From positions 124,001-188,000 of the forward strand of contig NZ_JACCDB010000003.1 of the NCBI RefSeq assembly GCF_013432195.1: 64,000 nucleotides of DNA. Reading direction: 5' to 3'. The notes under the pieces are model-generated. The model made no database searches. It worked only from the letters and a program-made list of their open reading frames with translations, and had not been told where the DNA came from. Of this stretch, positions 37,350 to 46,596 are shown in pieces (positions within the stretch are counted from its first letter, which is position 1; each line of letters starts with the position of its first letter). Origin of the DNA: Tepidicella baoligensis. Its GTDB lineage: Bacteria; Pseudomonadota; Gammaproteobacteria; Burkholderiales; Burkholderiaceae_C. The translations under genes and the position numbers were made by a program.

Positions 37350-39761
37350 ATGAACGCACCCGTCAATTCCGTCGAGGCCCGCGAAGTTGCGCTGGCCGGC
37401 ATGGGCGCCTCGCGCCTGCGCAAGGAGGATGCCCGCTTCATCCAGGGCAAGGGCAACTACGTCGACGACATCAAGCTGCCCGGCATGCTGCACATGGACA
37501 TCGTGCGCTCGCCGGTGGCCCACGCGCGCATCAAGCGCATCAACAAAGAGGCCGCGCTGGCCATGCCCGGCGTGCACGCCGTGTTGACGGCCGACGACCT
37601 CAAGCCGCTGAAGCTGCACTGGATGCCGACCCTGGCCGGCGACGTGCAGGCCGTGCTGGCCGACGGCAAGGTGCACTTCCAGATGCAAGAGGTGGCCATC
37701 GTCATCGCCGACGACCGCTACATCGCCGCCGACGCGGTCGAGGCGGTGGAGGTCGAGTACGACGAGCTGGACCCGGTGGTGGACCCCTACGCCGCCCTGG
37801 CCCCGGATGCCCCGGTGATCCGCGAGGACCTGGCCGGCAAGACCGAAGGCGCACACGGCAAGCGCGAACACCACAACCACATCTTCACATGGGAAGCGGG
37901 CGACAAGGCCGCGGCCGATGCCGCATTTGCCAACGCACCGGTGACGGTGAGCCAGCACATGTATTACCCGCGCGTGCACCCCTGCCCGCTCGAGACCTGC
38001 GGCTGTGTGGCCAGTTTCGACCCGGTGCGCGGCGAACTGACGACCTGGATCACCAGCCAGGCCCCGCACGTGGTGCGCACCGTGGTGTCCATGCTGTCCG
38101 GCGTGCCGGAATCCAAGGTCCGCATCATCAGCCCGGACATCGGCGGCGGTTTCGGCAACAAGGTGGGCGTGTACCCCGGCTACGTGTGCGCCATCGTCGC
38201 GTCCATCGTGCTGGGCCGTCCCGTCAAGTGGGTGGAAGACCGTGTGGAGAACATCTCCACCACCGCCTTCGCCCGCGACTACCACATGGACGGCGAGCTG
38301 GCCGCCACCGCCGACGGCAAGATCCTGGGTCTGCGCGTCAACGTCGTGGCCGACCACGGCGCGTTCGACGCGTGTGCGGACCCGACCAAGTTTCCCGCGG
38401 GCCTGTTCCACATCTGCTCAGGCTCGTATGACATCCCGGCCGCGCACTGCTCGGTCAAGGGCGTCTACACCAACAAGTCGCCGGGCGGCGTGGCCTACCG
38501 CTGCTCGTTTCGCGTCACCGAGGCGGTGTACCTGATCGAGCGCATGGTGGACGTGCTGGCGCAAAAGCTGGGCATGGACAAGGCCGAGATCCGCGCCAAA
38601 AACTTCATTCGCAAGGAACAGTTCCCCTACACCAGCGCCTTCGGCTTCGAGTACGACAGCGGCGACTACCACACGGCGCTCAAGAAGGTGCTGGACGCGG
38701 TGGACTACCCCGCCCTGCGCGCCGAGCAGGCGGCCAAGCGCGCCGACCCCAACAGCCCCACACTGATGGGCATCGGCCTGGTCACCTTCACCGAGGTGGT
38801 GGGCGCCGGCCCCAGCAAAATGTGCGACATCCTGGGCGTGGGCATGTTCGACTCGTGCGAGATCCGCGTGCACCCCACCGGCAGCGCGATCGCCCGCATG
38901 GGCACGATCACGCAGGGCCAAGGCCACCAGACCACCTACGCGCAGATCATCGCCACCGAGCTGGGCATCCCGTCCGAGGTGATCCAGGTGGAGGAAGGCG
39001 ACACCAGCACCGCGCCCTACGGGCTGGGCACGTACGGTTCGCGCTCCACACCGGTGGCTGGGGCCGCCATCGCGATGGCGGCGCGCAAAATCCACGCCAA
39101 GGCGCGCAAGATCGCCGCGCACATGCTGGAGGTGAACGAGGCCGACCTCGACTGGGAAGTCGACCGCTTCAAGGTCAAGGGCGATGACTCCAAGTTCAAG
39201 ACCATGGCCGACATCGCCTGGCAGGCCTACCACCAGCCGCCCGCCGGCATGGAGCCGGGCCTGGAGGCGGTGCACTACTACGACCCGCCGAACTTCACCT
39301 TCCCCTTCGGTATCTACCTGTGCGTGGTGGACATCGACCGCGCCACGGGCGAGACCAAGGTCCGCCGCTTCTACGCGCTGGACGACTGCGGCACGCGCAT
39401 CAACCCGATGATCATCGAAGGCCAAATCCATGGCGGCCTGACCGAGGGCTTCGCGGTGGCCATGGGCCAGCAGATGCCGTACGACGCGCAGGGCAATTTG
39501 TTGGGCAACACGCTGATGGACTACTTCCTGCCGACGGCCGTCGAGGCGCCGAAGTGGGAGACCGACTACACCGTCACACCCAGCCCGCACCACCCGATCG
39601 GTGCCAAGGGCGTGGCCGAGTCGCCGCACGTGGGCTCGATCCCGACCTTCACCGCCGCCGTGGTGGACGCCTTCGCCCACGTCGGCGTCACCCACCTGGA
39701 CATGCCGCACACCTCGTTCCGCGTCTGGAAGGCGCTCAAGGAACATGGCCTGGCCCTGTAA
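37350..39761 (+). CDS. coxL: Aerobic CO dehydrogenase, form I Mo-Cu large subunit
   Basis: An 803-residue molybdoenzyme oxidising CO to CO2. The form I signature AYRCSFR is present at residues 382-388, with C385 the expected copper ligand (Cys388 in Oligotropha). The active-site glutamate is E757 in GAKGVAESPH. These two features separate a true CODH from form II look-alikes. Molybdopterin cytosine dinucleotide is the cofactor, and the MocA-like gene in this operon could supply it. I start at 37350 (MNAPVNSVEAREV). Confidence 0.97.
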   Translation: MNAPVNSVEAREVALAGMGASRLRKEDARFIQGKGNYVDDIKLPGMLHMDIVRSPVAHARIKRINKEAALAMPGVHAVLTADDLKPLKLHWMPTLAGDVQAVLADGKVHFQMQEVAIVIADDRYIAADAVEAVEVEYDELDPVVDPYAALAPDAPVIREDLAGKTEGAHGKREHHNHIFTWEAGDKAAADAAFANAPVTVSQHMYYPRVHPCPLETCGCVASFDPVRGELTTWITSQAPHVVRTVVSMLSGVPESKVRIISPDIGGGFGNKVGVYPGYVCAIVASIVLGRPVKWVEDRVENISTTAFARDYHMDGELAATADGKILGLRVNVVADHGAFDACADPTKFPAGLFHICSGSYDIPAAHCSVKGVYTNKSPGGVAYRCSFRVTEAVYLIERMVDVLAQKLGMDKAEIRAKNFIRKEQFPYTSAFGFEYDSGDYHTALKKVLDAVDYPALRAEQAAKRADPNSPTLMGIGLVTFTEVVGAGPSKMCDILGVGMFDSCEIRVHPTGSAIARMGTITQGQGHQTTYAQIIATELGIPSEVIQVEEGDTSTAPYGLGTYGSRSTPVAGAAIAMAARKIHAKARKIAAHMLEVNEADLDWEVDRFKVKGDDSKFKTMADIAWQAYHQPPAGMEPGLEAVHYYDPPNFTFPFGIYLCVVDIDRATGETKVRRFYALDDCGTRINPMIIEGQIHGGLTEGFAVAMGQQMPYDAQGNLLGNTLMDYFLPTAVEAPKWETDYTVTPSPHHPIGAKGVAESPHVGSIPTFTAAVVDAFAHVGVTHLDMPHTSFRVWKALKEHGLAL

Positions 39762-39776
39762 ACCGAAGGATTCAAC

Positions 39777-40439
39777 ATGGAAGTCAAACTCGACAAGCAG
39801 TACCCACTCGATGTGGATGCCGAGCGAGCGTGGAAGCTGCTCTCGGACCTGAAGGCCACGGCCGCTTGCATGCCGGGTGCCGAGATCACCGAACAGCTGA
39901 GCGACACCAGCTACAAGGGTTGCGTGAAGGTCAAAGTGGGACCGGCAACCGCCCAGTTCGGTGGCACGGTCGACGTGCTGGAAAAGGCAGATGCCGAGCG
40001 CAAGGTGGTCATGCGCGGCAAGGGCGCCGACAAGGGCGGCTCGTCTGCCACCATGGATCTGACGGCGGTGATCGTGCCCGATCCCGACAACCCGTCGCAC
40101 TGTGTGCTCAACGGCAGCGCAACGGTCATCGTCAACGGCAAGTTCGCCCAGTTCGGGGGCCGCATGATGGTGCAGGTCTCCGACATGATTCTGAGCCAGT
40201 TCGTGGAGAACTTCCGCCAGACCGCACTGGCCATGCCGGCCCCAGCGAAAGGGGCGGCTGGTGCCGCGGCGGCCCATACAACGACCGAAGAAGCTGCAAG
40301 TCCCTCATCAGGTGTCCGCGCGGACGCTGTGGCTGCATCCAAGGCGGCGCCGGTGGTGGCGAAGGAAATCAACGGCCTGAGCATCTTCTGGCGCTTGGTG
40401 AAATCGTGGTTCCTCGGCCTGTTCGGCCGGCGCACCTGA
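39777..40439 (+). CDS. coxG: CoxG, SRPBCC-family membrane anchor
   Basis: A 220-residue protein with an N-terminal SRPBCC/polyketide-cyclase-like fold (residues ~1-145; MEVKLDKQYPLDVDAERAWK, then ADAERKVVMRGKGADKG), a low-complexity Ala-rich linker, and a hydrophobic amphipathic C-terminus (IFWRLVKSWFLGLFGRR). CoxG is reported to attach CO dehydrogenase to the cytoplasmic membrane and to bind quinone. It follows coxL by 15 bases. Confidence 0.93.
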   Translation: MEVKLDKQYPLDVDAERAWKLLSDLKATAACMPGAEITEQLSDTSYKGCVKVKVGPATAQFGGTVDVLEKADAERKVVMRGKGADKGGSSATMDLTAVIVPDPDNPSHCVLNGSATVIVNGKFAQFGGRMMVQVSDMILSQFVENFRQTALAMPAPAKGAAGAAAAHTTTEEAASPSSGVRADAVAASKAAPVVAKEINGLSIFWRLVKSWFLGLFGRRT

Positions 40440-40455
40440 CGGGAGGCTACCGACG

Positions 40456-41379
40456 ATGTCCAGCACCGGCCAGGCCCAGCTGCGTCAGCAGTTGCAGCGT
40501 GCGGGCTACCTCGCCGACGAGGCGTTGGCCACCACGCTGTGGCTGGCGCGTACCCTTCAGCGGCCCCTGCTGCTGGAAGGCGATGCCGGGGTCGGCAAAA
40601 CCGCCTTGGCCGCCGCCTTGGCACGGGCCGAGGGCGCCGAGCTGGTGCGCTTGCAATGCTACGAGGGCCTGGACATGGCGCAGGCCGCCTACGAATGGAA
40701 TTACGGGCGCCAGCTGATGGCCATTCGCCTGAGCGAAGCAGGTTCCAATCGTTTACGCGAGACCGATCTGTTCACCCGGGACTATCTGATGGAGCGGCCG
40801 CTGCTCAAGGCGCTGAGCACCGAAACAGCCTGTGTGTTGCTGATTGATGAGGTCGATCGCGCCGATGCGGCCTTCGAAGCGTTCCTGCTCGAGACCTTGG
40901 CCGAGTACCAGCTCACCATCCCCGAACTGGGCACGGTGAAAGCGCGGCAGGTGCCCACCGTGATATTGACCAGCAACGGAACGCGCGAGCTGTCGGATGC
41001 CCTGCGCAGGCGCTGCCTCTACCACTACCTCGACTACCCCACGCTGGCGCGTGAAATGGCCATCGTCCGGGAGGCTCTGCCCGATGCCGATGGCCGCCTG
41101 GTCGAGGAGGCGGTGACTTTTGTACAGCGTCTGCGCCAAGAAGACTTGGCCAAGACCCCCGGGATTGCCGAAACACTGGATTGGTTGCGTGCTCTGCACG
41201 GCATGCACTGGAGTGCCCTACCAGAAGACATGACCGCACTCCTGACCACCCTGGGCTGTTTGCTCAAGACGCGCGAAGATCGGTTCGCCATCGGTGAAGA
41301 CCGCGCGCGACAGCTGATTGAAGGTCGCCGCACCGTGGGCGTGGCTGAAAAAACGCCCAGTCTGACGGGGGTCACATGA
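40456..41379 (+). CDS. coxD: CoxD, MoxR-type AAA+ ATPase
   Basis: A 307-residue AAA+ ATPase with Walker A GDAGVGKT (residues 42-49), Walker B CVLLIDEVDRAD, and sensor segment VILTSNGTRELSDALRRRC. In Oligotropha CoxD helps mature the Cu-S-Mo centre of CoxL, together with the VWA protein CoxE. A GGGAGG leader precedes the ATG; the stop overlaps the coxE start. Confidence 0.94.
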   Translation: MSSTGQAQLRQQLQRAGYLADEALATTLWLARTLQRPLLLEGDAGVGKTALAAALARAEGAELVRLQCYEGLDMAQAAYEWNYGRQLMAIRLSEAGSNRLRETDLFTRDYLMERPLLKALSTETACVLLIDEVDRADAAFEAFLLETLAEYQLTIPELGTVKARQVPTVILTSNGTRELSDALRRRCLYHYLDYPTLAREMAIVREALPDADGRLVEEAVTFVQRLRQEDLAKTPGIAETLDWLRALHGMHWSALPEDMTALLTTLGCLLKTREDRFAIGEDRARQLIEGRRTVGVAEKTPSLTGVT

Positions 41380-42548
41380 TGTCCACTTTGCCAAAGCCGG
41401 TTGGTGAACGCCTGGCGGGGTTTGCCCAGTTCTTGCGCGATCACGGGCTGCCGGTGGGACTCACCGAGCAGCAGGCGATGTTGCAGGCGGCGCACGTCTT
41501 GGGCGCCACGCAGGCCCGTGGGCTCGAGGCGGCGTGGCGCGCCATCGCATGCAGCAACGCCCGGCAGTGGAAGCAGTGGCCGGAGCTGTTCGAGCGGTAC
41601 TGGTATCCGCATCGGCTCAAAGGCACGGTGAAGGTCAGCGGCGCCACGCGCCCGCGGCGGGATCTGCGCCAGGCGGTAGCCAATTTGAAGCAGACAGGTG
41701 ACGAGGGTGGGCAGATCCCCGGTGCCTCTCCAGCGGCCATGGCGGCGGCCGACCACGCCTTCGGTGTGGGCGAGAGCGCCGAGGCTGACGCGCCCCGTAG
41801 CATGGGAGGGGCTGCACGCACCGATGCGCTGCACGACCGGGCCCACCAGATGTGGATGCCCGACGACCTGCATGCACTGCAGCGGTTGGCCCAGGACATT
41901 CACCAGCACATGCGGCCCCGGCCCACCCGGCGCTGGCAAAGCCACCCCGCCGGGCAACGGCTGGCCCTGCGCGCCACCCTGCGTCGCAGTGTGCCTCACG
42001 GAGGTTGGCCGTTGACGCCGGTATGGCAGCGGCCACAGACCCAACCGCCCCGGCTGTTTCTGTTGGTCGACGTGAGCCGCTCCATGGAGTCGCACGCGGC
42101 ATTCTTTCTGCGCGTGGCGCGTGCCTTTGCCCGCTGTGCCGATGCGCGGGTGTTTGTGTTCCACGTGCGGCTGGCCGAAATCACGCCGCTGCTGCAGCGC
42201 GACAGTGCTGTGGTGCAGGAAAAAATCAATGCAGTCACCGCCGGTTTTGGCGCTGGCACCCGTATTGCCACCAACCTGCAAGCTTTCACCCGCCAGAGCG
42301 CCCGCGCCCAGCTGAGCCGCGACAGTCGCGTCTGGTTGATGTCGGACGGCTTCGATACCGACGCGCCCGAAGCACTGCGCGAATCCTTGCAGGCACTGCG
42401 CCGTCACGGCGCGCGCATCACCTGGTTTCACCCCACGCGGCAGCGGCCTGCCTCCGCAGCCTTGGAGCAGGCTCGAAGCTGCGTGGATCATTTTCTGCCA
42501 CTGGCCACCCTGGCAGATCTGGCCCGGGCTCGTCCGTGGCTGTACTGA
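41376..42548 (+). CDS. coxE: CoxE, VWA-domain protein
   Basis: A 390-residue protein with a C-terminal von Willebrand A domain. The MIDAS motif DVSRSM is at residues 232-237, followed by MSDGFDTD. The N-terminal half is variable. Works with CoxD in inserting the Mo-Cu cluster (family knowledge). It overlaps coxD by 4 bases and ends about 20 bases before coxF. Confidence 0.92.
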   Translation: MMSTLPKPVGERLAGFAQFLRDHGLPVGLTEQQAMLQAAHVLGATQARGLEAAWRAIACSNARQWKQWPELFERYWYPHRLKGTVKVSGATRPRRDLRQAVANLKQTGDEGGQIPGASPAAMAAADHAFGVGESAEADAPRSMGGAARTDALHDRAHQMWMPDDLHALQRLAQDIHQHMRPRPTRRWQSHPAGQRLALRATLRRSVPHGGWPLTPVWQRPQTQPPRLFLLVDVSRSMESHAAFFLRVARAFARCADARVFVFHVRLAEITPLLQRDSAVVQEKINAVTAGFGAGTRIATNLQAFTRQSARAQLSRDSRVWLMSDGFDTDAPEALRESLQALRRHGARITWFHPTRQRPASAALEQARSCVDHFLPLATLADLARARPWLY

Positions 42549-42568
42549 TGCACGACTGGAGAGCGATC

Positions 42569-43573
42569 ATGAACCTGACCGCCTGGCTCGAAGCGGCCCA
42601 ACAGTTCCACTCGCAACAGCGGGCCTATGCCCTGGTGACGGTGCTGCGTGTCACGCCGCCCGCTTCTGCCCGAGCGGGTGACAAGGCGGTGGTCACGGCC
42701 GACGGTACCCTCAGGGGCTGGATCGGCGGTGGCTGCGCGCAGCCCGCGGTCATCAAGGCGGCCCGGCTCGCGCTGGCCGACGGCCAACCGCGCACCATCC
42801 GCATCACCCCAGCCAGCGAGAGCGAAGAAAAGCAGCTGGAGGATGTGCTGGAGTTCGGCATGTCCTGCCATTCGGGGGGGACGCTGGAGCTGTTTGTGGA
42901 CCCGGTGCTGCCCCAAGAAGCACTGGTGGTGTTTGGCGATTCGCCGGTGGCACGTGCGCTGTGTGATCTGGCGCCGCGCGTGGGCTTTGCCGTGCACTGG
43001 GTGGCCCAGGGGGCGGTGGCCACGGATGCCCCTGCAGCCCATCGGGTGCTGGACAACGACGATGCCGCATCGGTGACGGCCACCGTGCCGCCGGCCAGCT
43101 GGGTGGTTGTGGCCACGCAGGGGCGGCGCGACATGCCGGCCCTGAAGGCGGCGTTGCAGATCCGTGCCCGCAGAATCTGGTTCGTGGCCAGCGAACGCAA
43201 GGCGGGTGTGCTGAAAGACAGCCTGCTGGCCGCTGGCGAAGACGCGGACCGTGTCGGGGCCATCGTGGCGCCGGCGGGCACGCCCATCGGCGCCGACACG
43301 CCAGAGGAAATCGCCCTGTCGGTGCTGGCTTCGGTGGTGGCGGCGCGACGCCAGCAGGTCAACGATGCGGCGTCCCCAAAATCGTGCTGCGGGGGGCGCA
43401 AGCCAGCCGCTGCGCAGGCAACAGCGGCAGCGAGGGTGTCGGAAGAAGCAACGGCAGTCACGGCAGGCGCCACGCTGACGGAAGCGGCCATGGAAGCGGC
43501 AACCGCCATGCCTGAGCCGTCCACGCCTGCGGCCTCAACACAGCAGGCCAAGACATCCTGTTGTGGAGGTTGA
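42569..43573 (+). CDS. coxF: CoxF, XdhC-family maturation protein with CCGG tail
   Basis: A 334-residue XdhC/CoxI-family protein: N-terminal half with GDKAVVTADGTLRGWIGGGC, C-terminal Rossmann-like half with LVVFGDSPVARAL and IVAPAGTPIGADTPEEIALSVL. It then has an Ala-rich tail of roughly 55 residues carrying SCCGG twice (after ASPK and at the very end). XdhC-like proteins handle sulfur transfer to molybdenum cofactor. The ATG at 42569 has a GGAGAG leader; an in-frame ATG overlapping the coxE stop is at 42548. The repeated vicinal Cys pairs look metal- or sulfur-binding. Confidence 0.86.
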   Translation: MNLTAWLEAAQQFHSQQRAYALVTVLRVTPPASARAGDKAVVTADGTLRGWIGGGCAQPAVIKAARLALADGQPRTIRITPASESEEKQLEDVLEFGMSCHSGGTLELFVDPVLPQEALVVFGDSPVARALCDLAPRVGFAVHWVAQGAVATDAPAAHRVLDNDDAASVTATVPPASWVVVATQGRRDMPALKAALQIRARRIWFVASERKAGVLKDSLLAAGEDADRVGAIVAPAGTPIGADTPEEIALSVLASVVAARRQQVNDAASPKSCCGGRKPAAAQATAAARVSEEATAVTAGATLTEAAMEAATAMPEPSTPAASTQQAKTSCCGG

Positions 43574-43574
43574 T

Positions 43575-44264
43575 ATGGGCTGCATCCTCAAAGGCGGTGG
43601 CGGTCTCTACAGCCGTGTGGTGGTGGGGGCGGTACTCTTGGCAGCGGGTGCAGGATCGCGCATCGGATGGCGTCCGAAAAGCCTGCTGGAACTGGGCGGC
43701 GTACCCTTGATACGTCGGCAGCTCATCGCTCTGTCGGGGGCGGGCGTGGACGAGGTGGTGGTGGTGCTGGGTCACCATGCTGACCACATCGAGCCCGTGG
43801 TGCAGGACTTCCCGGTGAGCGTGGTGCGCAACCCCGTCCCGGACGACGGGCAGGTGTCGTCGCTACGTCTGGGTCTGCAGGCCCTGAGCGGCAAGCTCGA
43901 CGCGGTGCTGGTGGCGCTGGCCGATCAGCCGCTGCTCAATGCCCAGGACCTGAGGGACGTGATCGGGGCCTACAAGAAGCGACCTTCGGGTACTCAGGTG
44001 GTGGTGCCCACGGTGGACGGTCTGCCCGGCAACCCCGTGATGTTTGCTGCCGAGGTACGTGATGCGGTGTTGTCGGGCAATGCCCGGCTGGGCTGCAAAC
44101 AGTGGCAGGCAGCCCATCCTGAACAGGTGTATCGTTGGGACACACCCAATCGTCGTTATCGCATCGACATCGACAGCGAGGACGACATCACACAGGTGGC
44201 GGCCACCACCGGGCATCAACTGCGCTGGCCGGCCCGTTGGCAGACTGAAGCTGCGCAGCCATGA
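43575..44264 (+). CDS. MocA-like molybdopterin nucleotidyltransferase
   Basis: A 229-residue NTP transferase: VGAVLLAAGAGSRIGWRPKSLLE near the N-terminus, followed by VRNPVPDDGQVSSLRLGLQAL, VALADQPLL and GNPVMF, as in MocA, which makes molybdopterin cytosine dinucleotide. Bacterial CODH uses that cofactor, so a dedicated copy in the cox operon is sensible. A 15-residue extension containing KGGGG precedes the usual start. GGAGGT lies just upstream of the ATG at 43575; a GTG at 43563 overlaps coxF. Its stop overlaps the next small ORF (ATGA). Confidence 0.87.
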   Translation: MGCILKGGGGLYSRVVVGAVLLAAGAGSRIGWRPKSLLELGGVPLIRRQLIALSGAGVDEVVVVLGHHADHIEPVVQDFPVSVVRNPVPDDGQVSSLRLGLQALSGKLDAVLVALADQPLLNAQDLRDVIGAYKKRPSGTQVVVPTVDGLPGNPVMFAAEVRDAVLSGNARLGCKQWQAAHPEQVYRWDTPNRRYRIDIDSEDDITQVAATTGHQLRWPARWQTEAAQP

Positions 44265-44389
44265 GCGCCGCTGATCGACACACCGGGGACTGGGCCCCCG
44301 CGCTGTGGGCCACCCCACTGGGCACCTACCAGTGGCTCCATGCTGCCACGGTCAACCCGCTGCTGGAACGCGGGCTGGGCAGGGGATAA
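44261..44389 (+). CDS. Small ORF of 42 codons in the cox operon
   Basis: An ATG overlaps the mocA-like stop by 4 bases (ATGA), and a TAA stop falls 2 bases before the next in-frame start. The peptide (42 residues) has three Trp (DWAPALWATP, TYQWLHAAT) and a Gly/Arg-rich end. I do not recognise it. Tight coupling on both sides argues it is translated; its brevity is why it could be missed. It might be a small subunit or a leader for the next gene; unsure. Confidence 0.5.
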   Translation: MSAADRHTGDWAPALWATPLGTYQWLHAATVNPLLERGLGRG

Positions 44390-44391
44390 GC

Positions 44392-45489
44392 GTGCATCCG
44401 TTGCCGGTCGCTCATCCTGTACGCTCGATCCCGAGTCGGTTGATGTCGGTTTCCGGCTGGGGCATAGCCCATCAGGTGTGCGTGGCCTGTCTGACTTACA
44501 GCGCCTGGCTGGTATTGCTCCAGATGGGCATGACGCTGACCTGGAATTGGTTCAGTGGGCTGTTGCCGCTGGCGGCGTGGTGGGCATGGTGGATTCTGGA
44601 TCCCCTGGGAGACAGGGGCCGACATCAGCGGGTGGCGATGTGGGCGGCAGTCGGTGTAGGGGTGGGAATATGCCTGGCTCACATGGGTGGCCGAACGCTG
44701 TTGGGCTGGACGGGTCTGCTGCTGGCAGCATGGACTTGGGCGCAATGGCTCCGCTCTGTGCCGCAGTACCGACTCGCCTGTGAAGCGTGCGGGTCGTTGT
44801 CGCGCCTGTGCGTGAGTGTGCCGACCCAATTGGCCGGGCTTTTGCTGGCCGTCTGGCTTGCGGCCGATCCGATGCTCTGGACCCATCGCTGGCCAGGGCT
44901 GCTGATGGTGTGGCTGGCTTGGTTGTTGTGTGCTTGCATGAGTCGGCGTGTGCTCCAGCCTTCTCATGGTGTCCCTTCGTTTCTGTTCCACCCAGCCATG
45001 GCCTTGATGATGGGAGGGCAGCTGCTGATGGCCCAGTGGTGCGTTGCGATCGGCTGGACCTACACGCAAGCCGTATTGGCCCATGGTATCGTCATGGTCC
45101 TGGCTCATGCCGTTCATCAGGTGATGGGAGCGGATGCCGGTGCGGCTCCATCCCCATGGGCACCGAATCGCTGGCATCGGTCCGGGTATGCGCTGGCTCC
45201 TTTGCTGGGCATCGCCGCAGCGGTGTGTTTCTGGTTTGCAGATGATGCGGCGGCCATGCTGGCTGCCATGGCCTTGATCGCATTGAGCCAAACGCAGGCC
45301 CCCGCGTTTGCCGAAGCCCGTGCCTACCGCTTGTGGACCTTGAGTCTGTTCTTGCCGGCGCTGCTCTGGATGGGGTATGCCGCCCCGACTGGTGGCCCCC
45401 CAGCCATTGCCGGACCGCTCATCGGGCTCAGCGTTGTGTGGGCGATCGGGGTCTGGGTACGTCTTTGGTATGCAAGGAGGGCTTCATGA
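44392..45489 (+). CDS. Polytopic membrane protein in the cox operon
   Basis: About 365 residues and roughly eleven hydrophobic segments, Trp/Leu-rich (LLPLAAWWAWWIL, LLAAWTWAQWL, IGLSVVWAIGVWVRLWY). I do not recognise the family. By position it could correspond to CoxK, a multi-pass protein of the Oligotropha cox cluster, but the similarity cannot be judged by eye. The start is uncertain: a GTG at 44392 sits 2 bases after the small ORF stop; an ATG at 44443 is possible. Its stop overlaps the coxI start (ATGA). Confidence 0.72.
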   Translation: MHPLPVAHPVRSIPSRLMSVSGWGIAHQVCVACLTYSAWLVLLQMGMTLTWNWFSGLLPLAAWWAWWILDPLGDRGRHQRVAMWAAVGVGVGICLAHMGGRTLLGWTGLLLAAWTWAQWLRSVPQYRLACEACGSLSRLCVSVPTQLAGLLLAVWLAADPMLWTHRWPGLLMVWLAWLLCACMSRRVLQPSHGVPSFLFHPAMALMMGGQLLMAQWCVAIGWTYTQAVLAHGIVMVLAHAVHQVMGADAGAAPSPWAPNRWHRSGYALAPLLGIAAAVCFWFADDAAAMLAAMALIALSQTQAPAFAEARAYRLWTLSLFLPALLWMGYAAPTGGPPAIAGPLIGLSVVWAIGVWVRLWYARRAS

Positions 45490-46487
45490 ACAGCATCGAT
45501 ATGGATGTGATACGCAATGCGCTGGACTGGCTCGAGCGCGGCCATCGGGTGGTGTTGGGGACGGTGGTGCGTACCTGGGGTTCTGCGCCTCGACCACCCG
45601 GTTCCTTGATGGTGATTCGCGATGACGGTCAGGTCGCCGGCTCCGTGTCGGGAGGGTGCATAGAGGACGACCTCATCCGTCGCGTGGCAGCGGGCGAATT
45701 GGCCCTGCGCCGCCCGGAGGTAACCATTTATGGCCAGACCGCTGAAGAAGTACGCCGGTTCGGCTTGCCCTGCGGCGGAACGGTGCAGGTGGTGCTGGAG
45801 CCCCTGTCGCCACAGTCCCAGTTGCGCGAATTGCTGGTGGAGATTGCCGGACACCGGTTGGTGCAACGTGAGCTGGATGTGCAAACAGGCCTCGTGCGGC
45901 TCGGCCCCGTCACACATGGAGAACGAGTCTCGTTCGACGGCAGGTACCTTGTCACGGCGCATGGCCCCCGGTTGCGTCTGCTCATCATCGGCGGTGGGCA
46001 GTTGTCGCGTTATCTGGCCAGCATGGCCCTCATGCTGGACTATCAGGTCATCGTCTGCGAGCCGCGCACCGAATACCACGAAGGTTGGGATGCTCTGCCC
46101 GGTGTCACCCTTTCCACTCAGATGCCGGACGATCTGGTGCTCGCCATGAATCTGGACGAGCACAGTGCGGTCGTAGCGGTGACGCACGACCCCAAACTCG
46201 ATGATCTGGCCCTGATGGAAGCCTTACGGACGCCCGCTTTTTACGTGGGGGCGCTCGGGTCCAGGCACAACAATGCGCGACGCCGCGAGCGCCTGATGGA
46301 GTTCGACGTCTCGCCGCAAGAAGCCGCCCGCATGCGTGGACCGGTGGGCCTACGCATCGGTGGATTGACGCCGCCAGAAATTGCACTCAGCATCATGGCC
46401 GAACTGACGGCGCTGCGCCGCGGCATCGATCTCAGTCAGCCTCTGAGTGATTGGTCGGTCTCATCAACAGTCTGTCAGTTGGCTTGA
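45486..46487 (+). CDS. coxI: CoxI, XdhC-family protein
   Basis: A 333-residue XdhC/CoxI protein. The N-terminal domain has TWGSAPRPPGSLMVIRDDGQVAGSVSGGC, the middle LLIIGGGQLSRYLASMAL Rossmann segment, and the C-terminal SRHNNARRRERL with GLRIGGLTPPEIALSIMAE. Such proteins bind and deliver molybdenum cofactor. A second XdhC-type protein besides coxF in the operon suggests division of labour. It overlaps the membrane-protein stop by 4 bases and ends the cox unit; hoxF begins 109 bases on. Confidence 0.92.
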   Translation: MNSIDMDVIRNALDWLERGHRVVLGTVVRTWGSAPRPPGSLMVIRDDGQVAGSVSGGCIEDDLIRRVAAGELALRRPEVTIYGQTAEEVRRFGLPCGGTVQVVLEPLSPQSQLRELLVEIAGHRLVQRELDVQTGLVRLGPVTHGERVSFDGRYLVTAHGPRLRLLIIGGGQLSRYLASMALMLDYQVIVCEPRTEYHEGWDALPGVTLSTQMPDDLVLAMNLDEHSAVVAVTHDPKLDDLALMEALRTPAFYVGALGSRHNNARRRERLMEFDVSPQEAARMRGPVGLRIGGLTPPEIALSIMAELTALRRGIDLSQPLSDWSVSSTVCQLA

Positions 46488-46596
46488 GGCAGGCGCCTGG
46501 TCAGGCGTGCCCGATCCGCTTGAATAGGGCACAATAGTCCGCAGCCGGCCCGGGTTCACGTGTTGCACCGGGTCAGCCTGATGTGGAGGCCTCTGT

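Noticed and set aside
46490-46499. Palindrome CAGGCGCCTG just after coxI
   Set aside because: Considered as a terminator between cox and hox, but it has no loop or T-tract. It could equally be chance in GC-rich DNA, so read-through to hox remains open.
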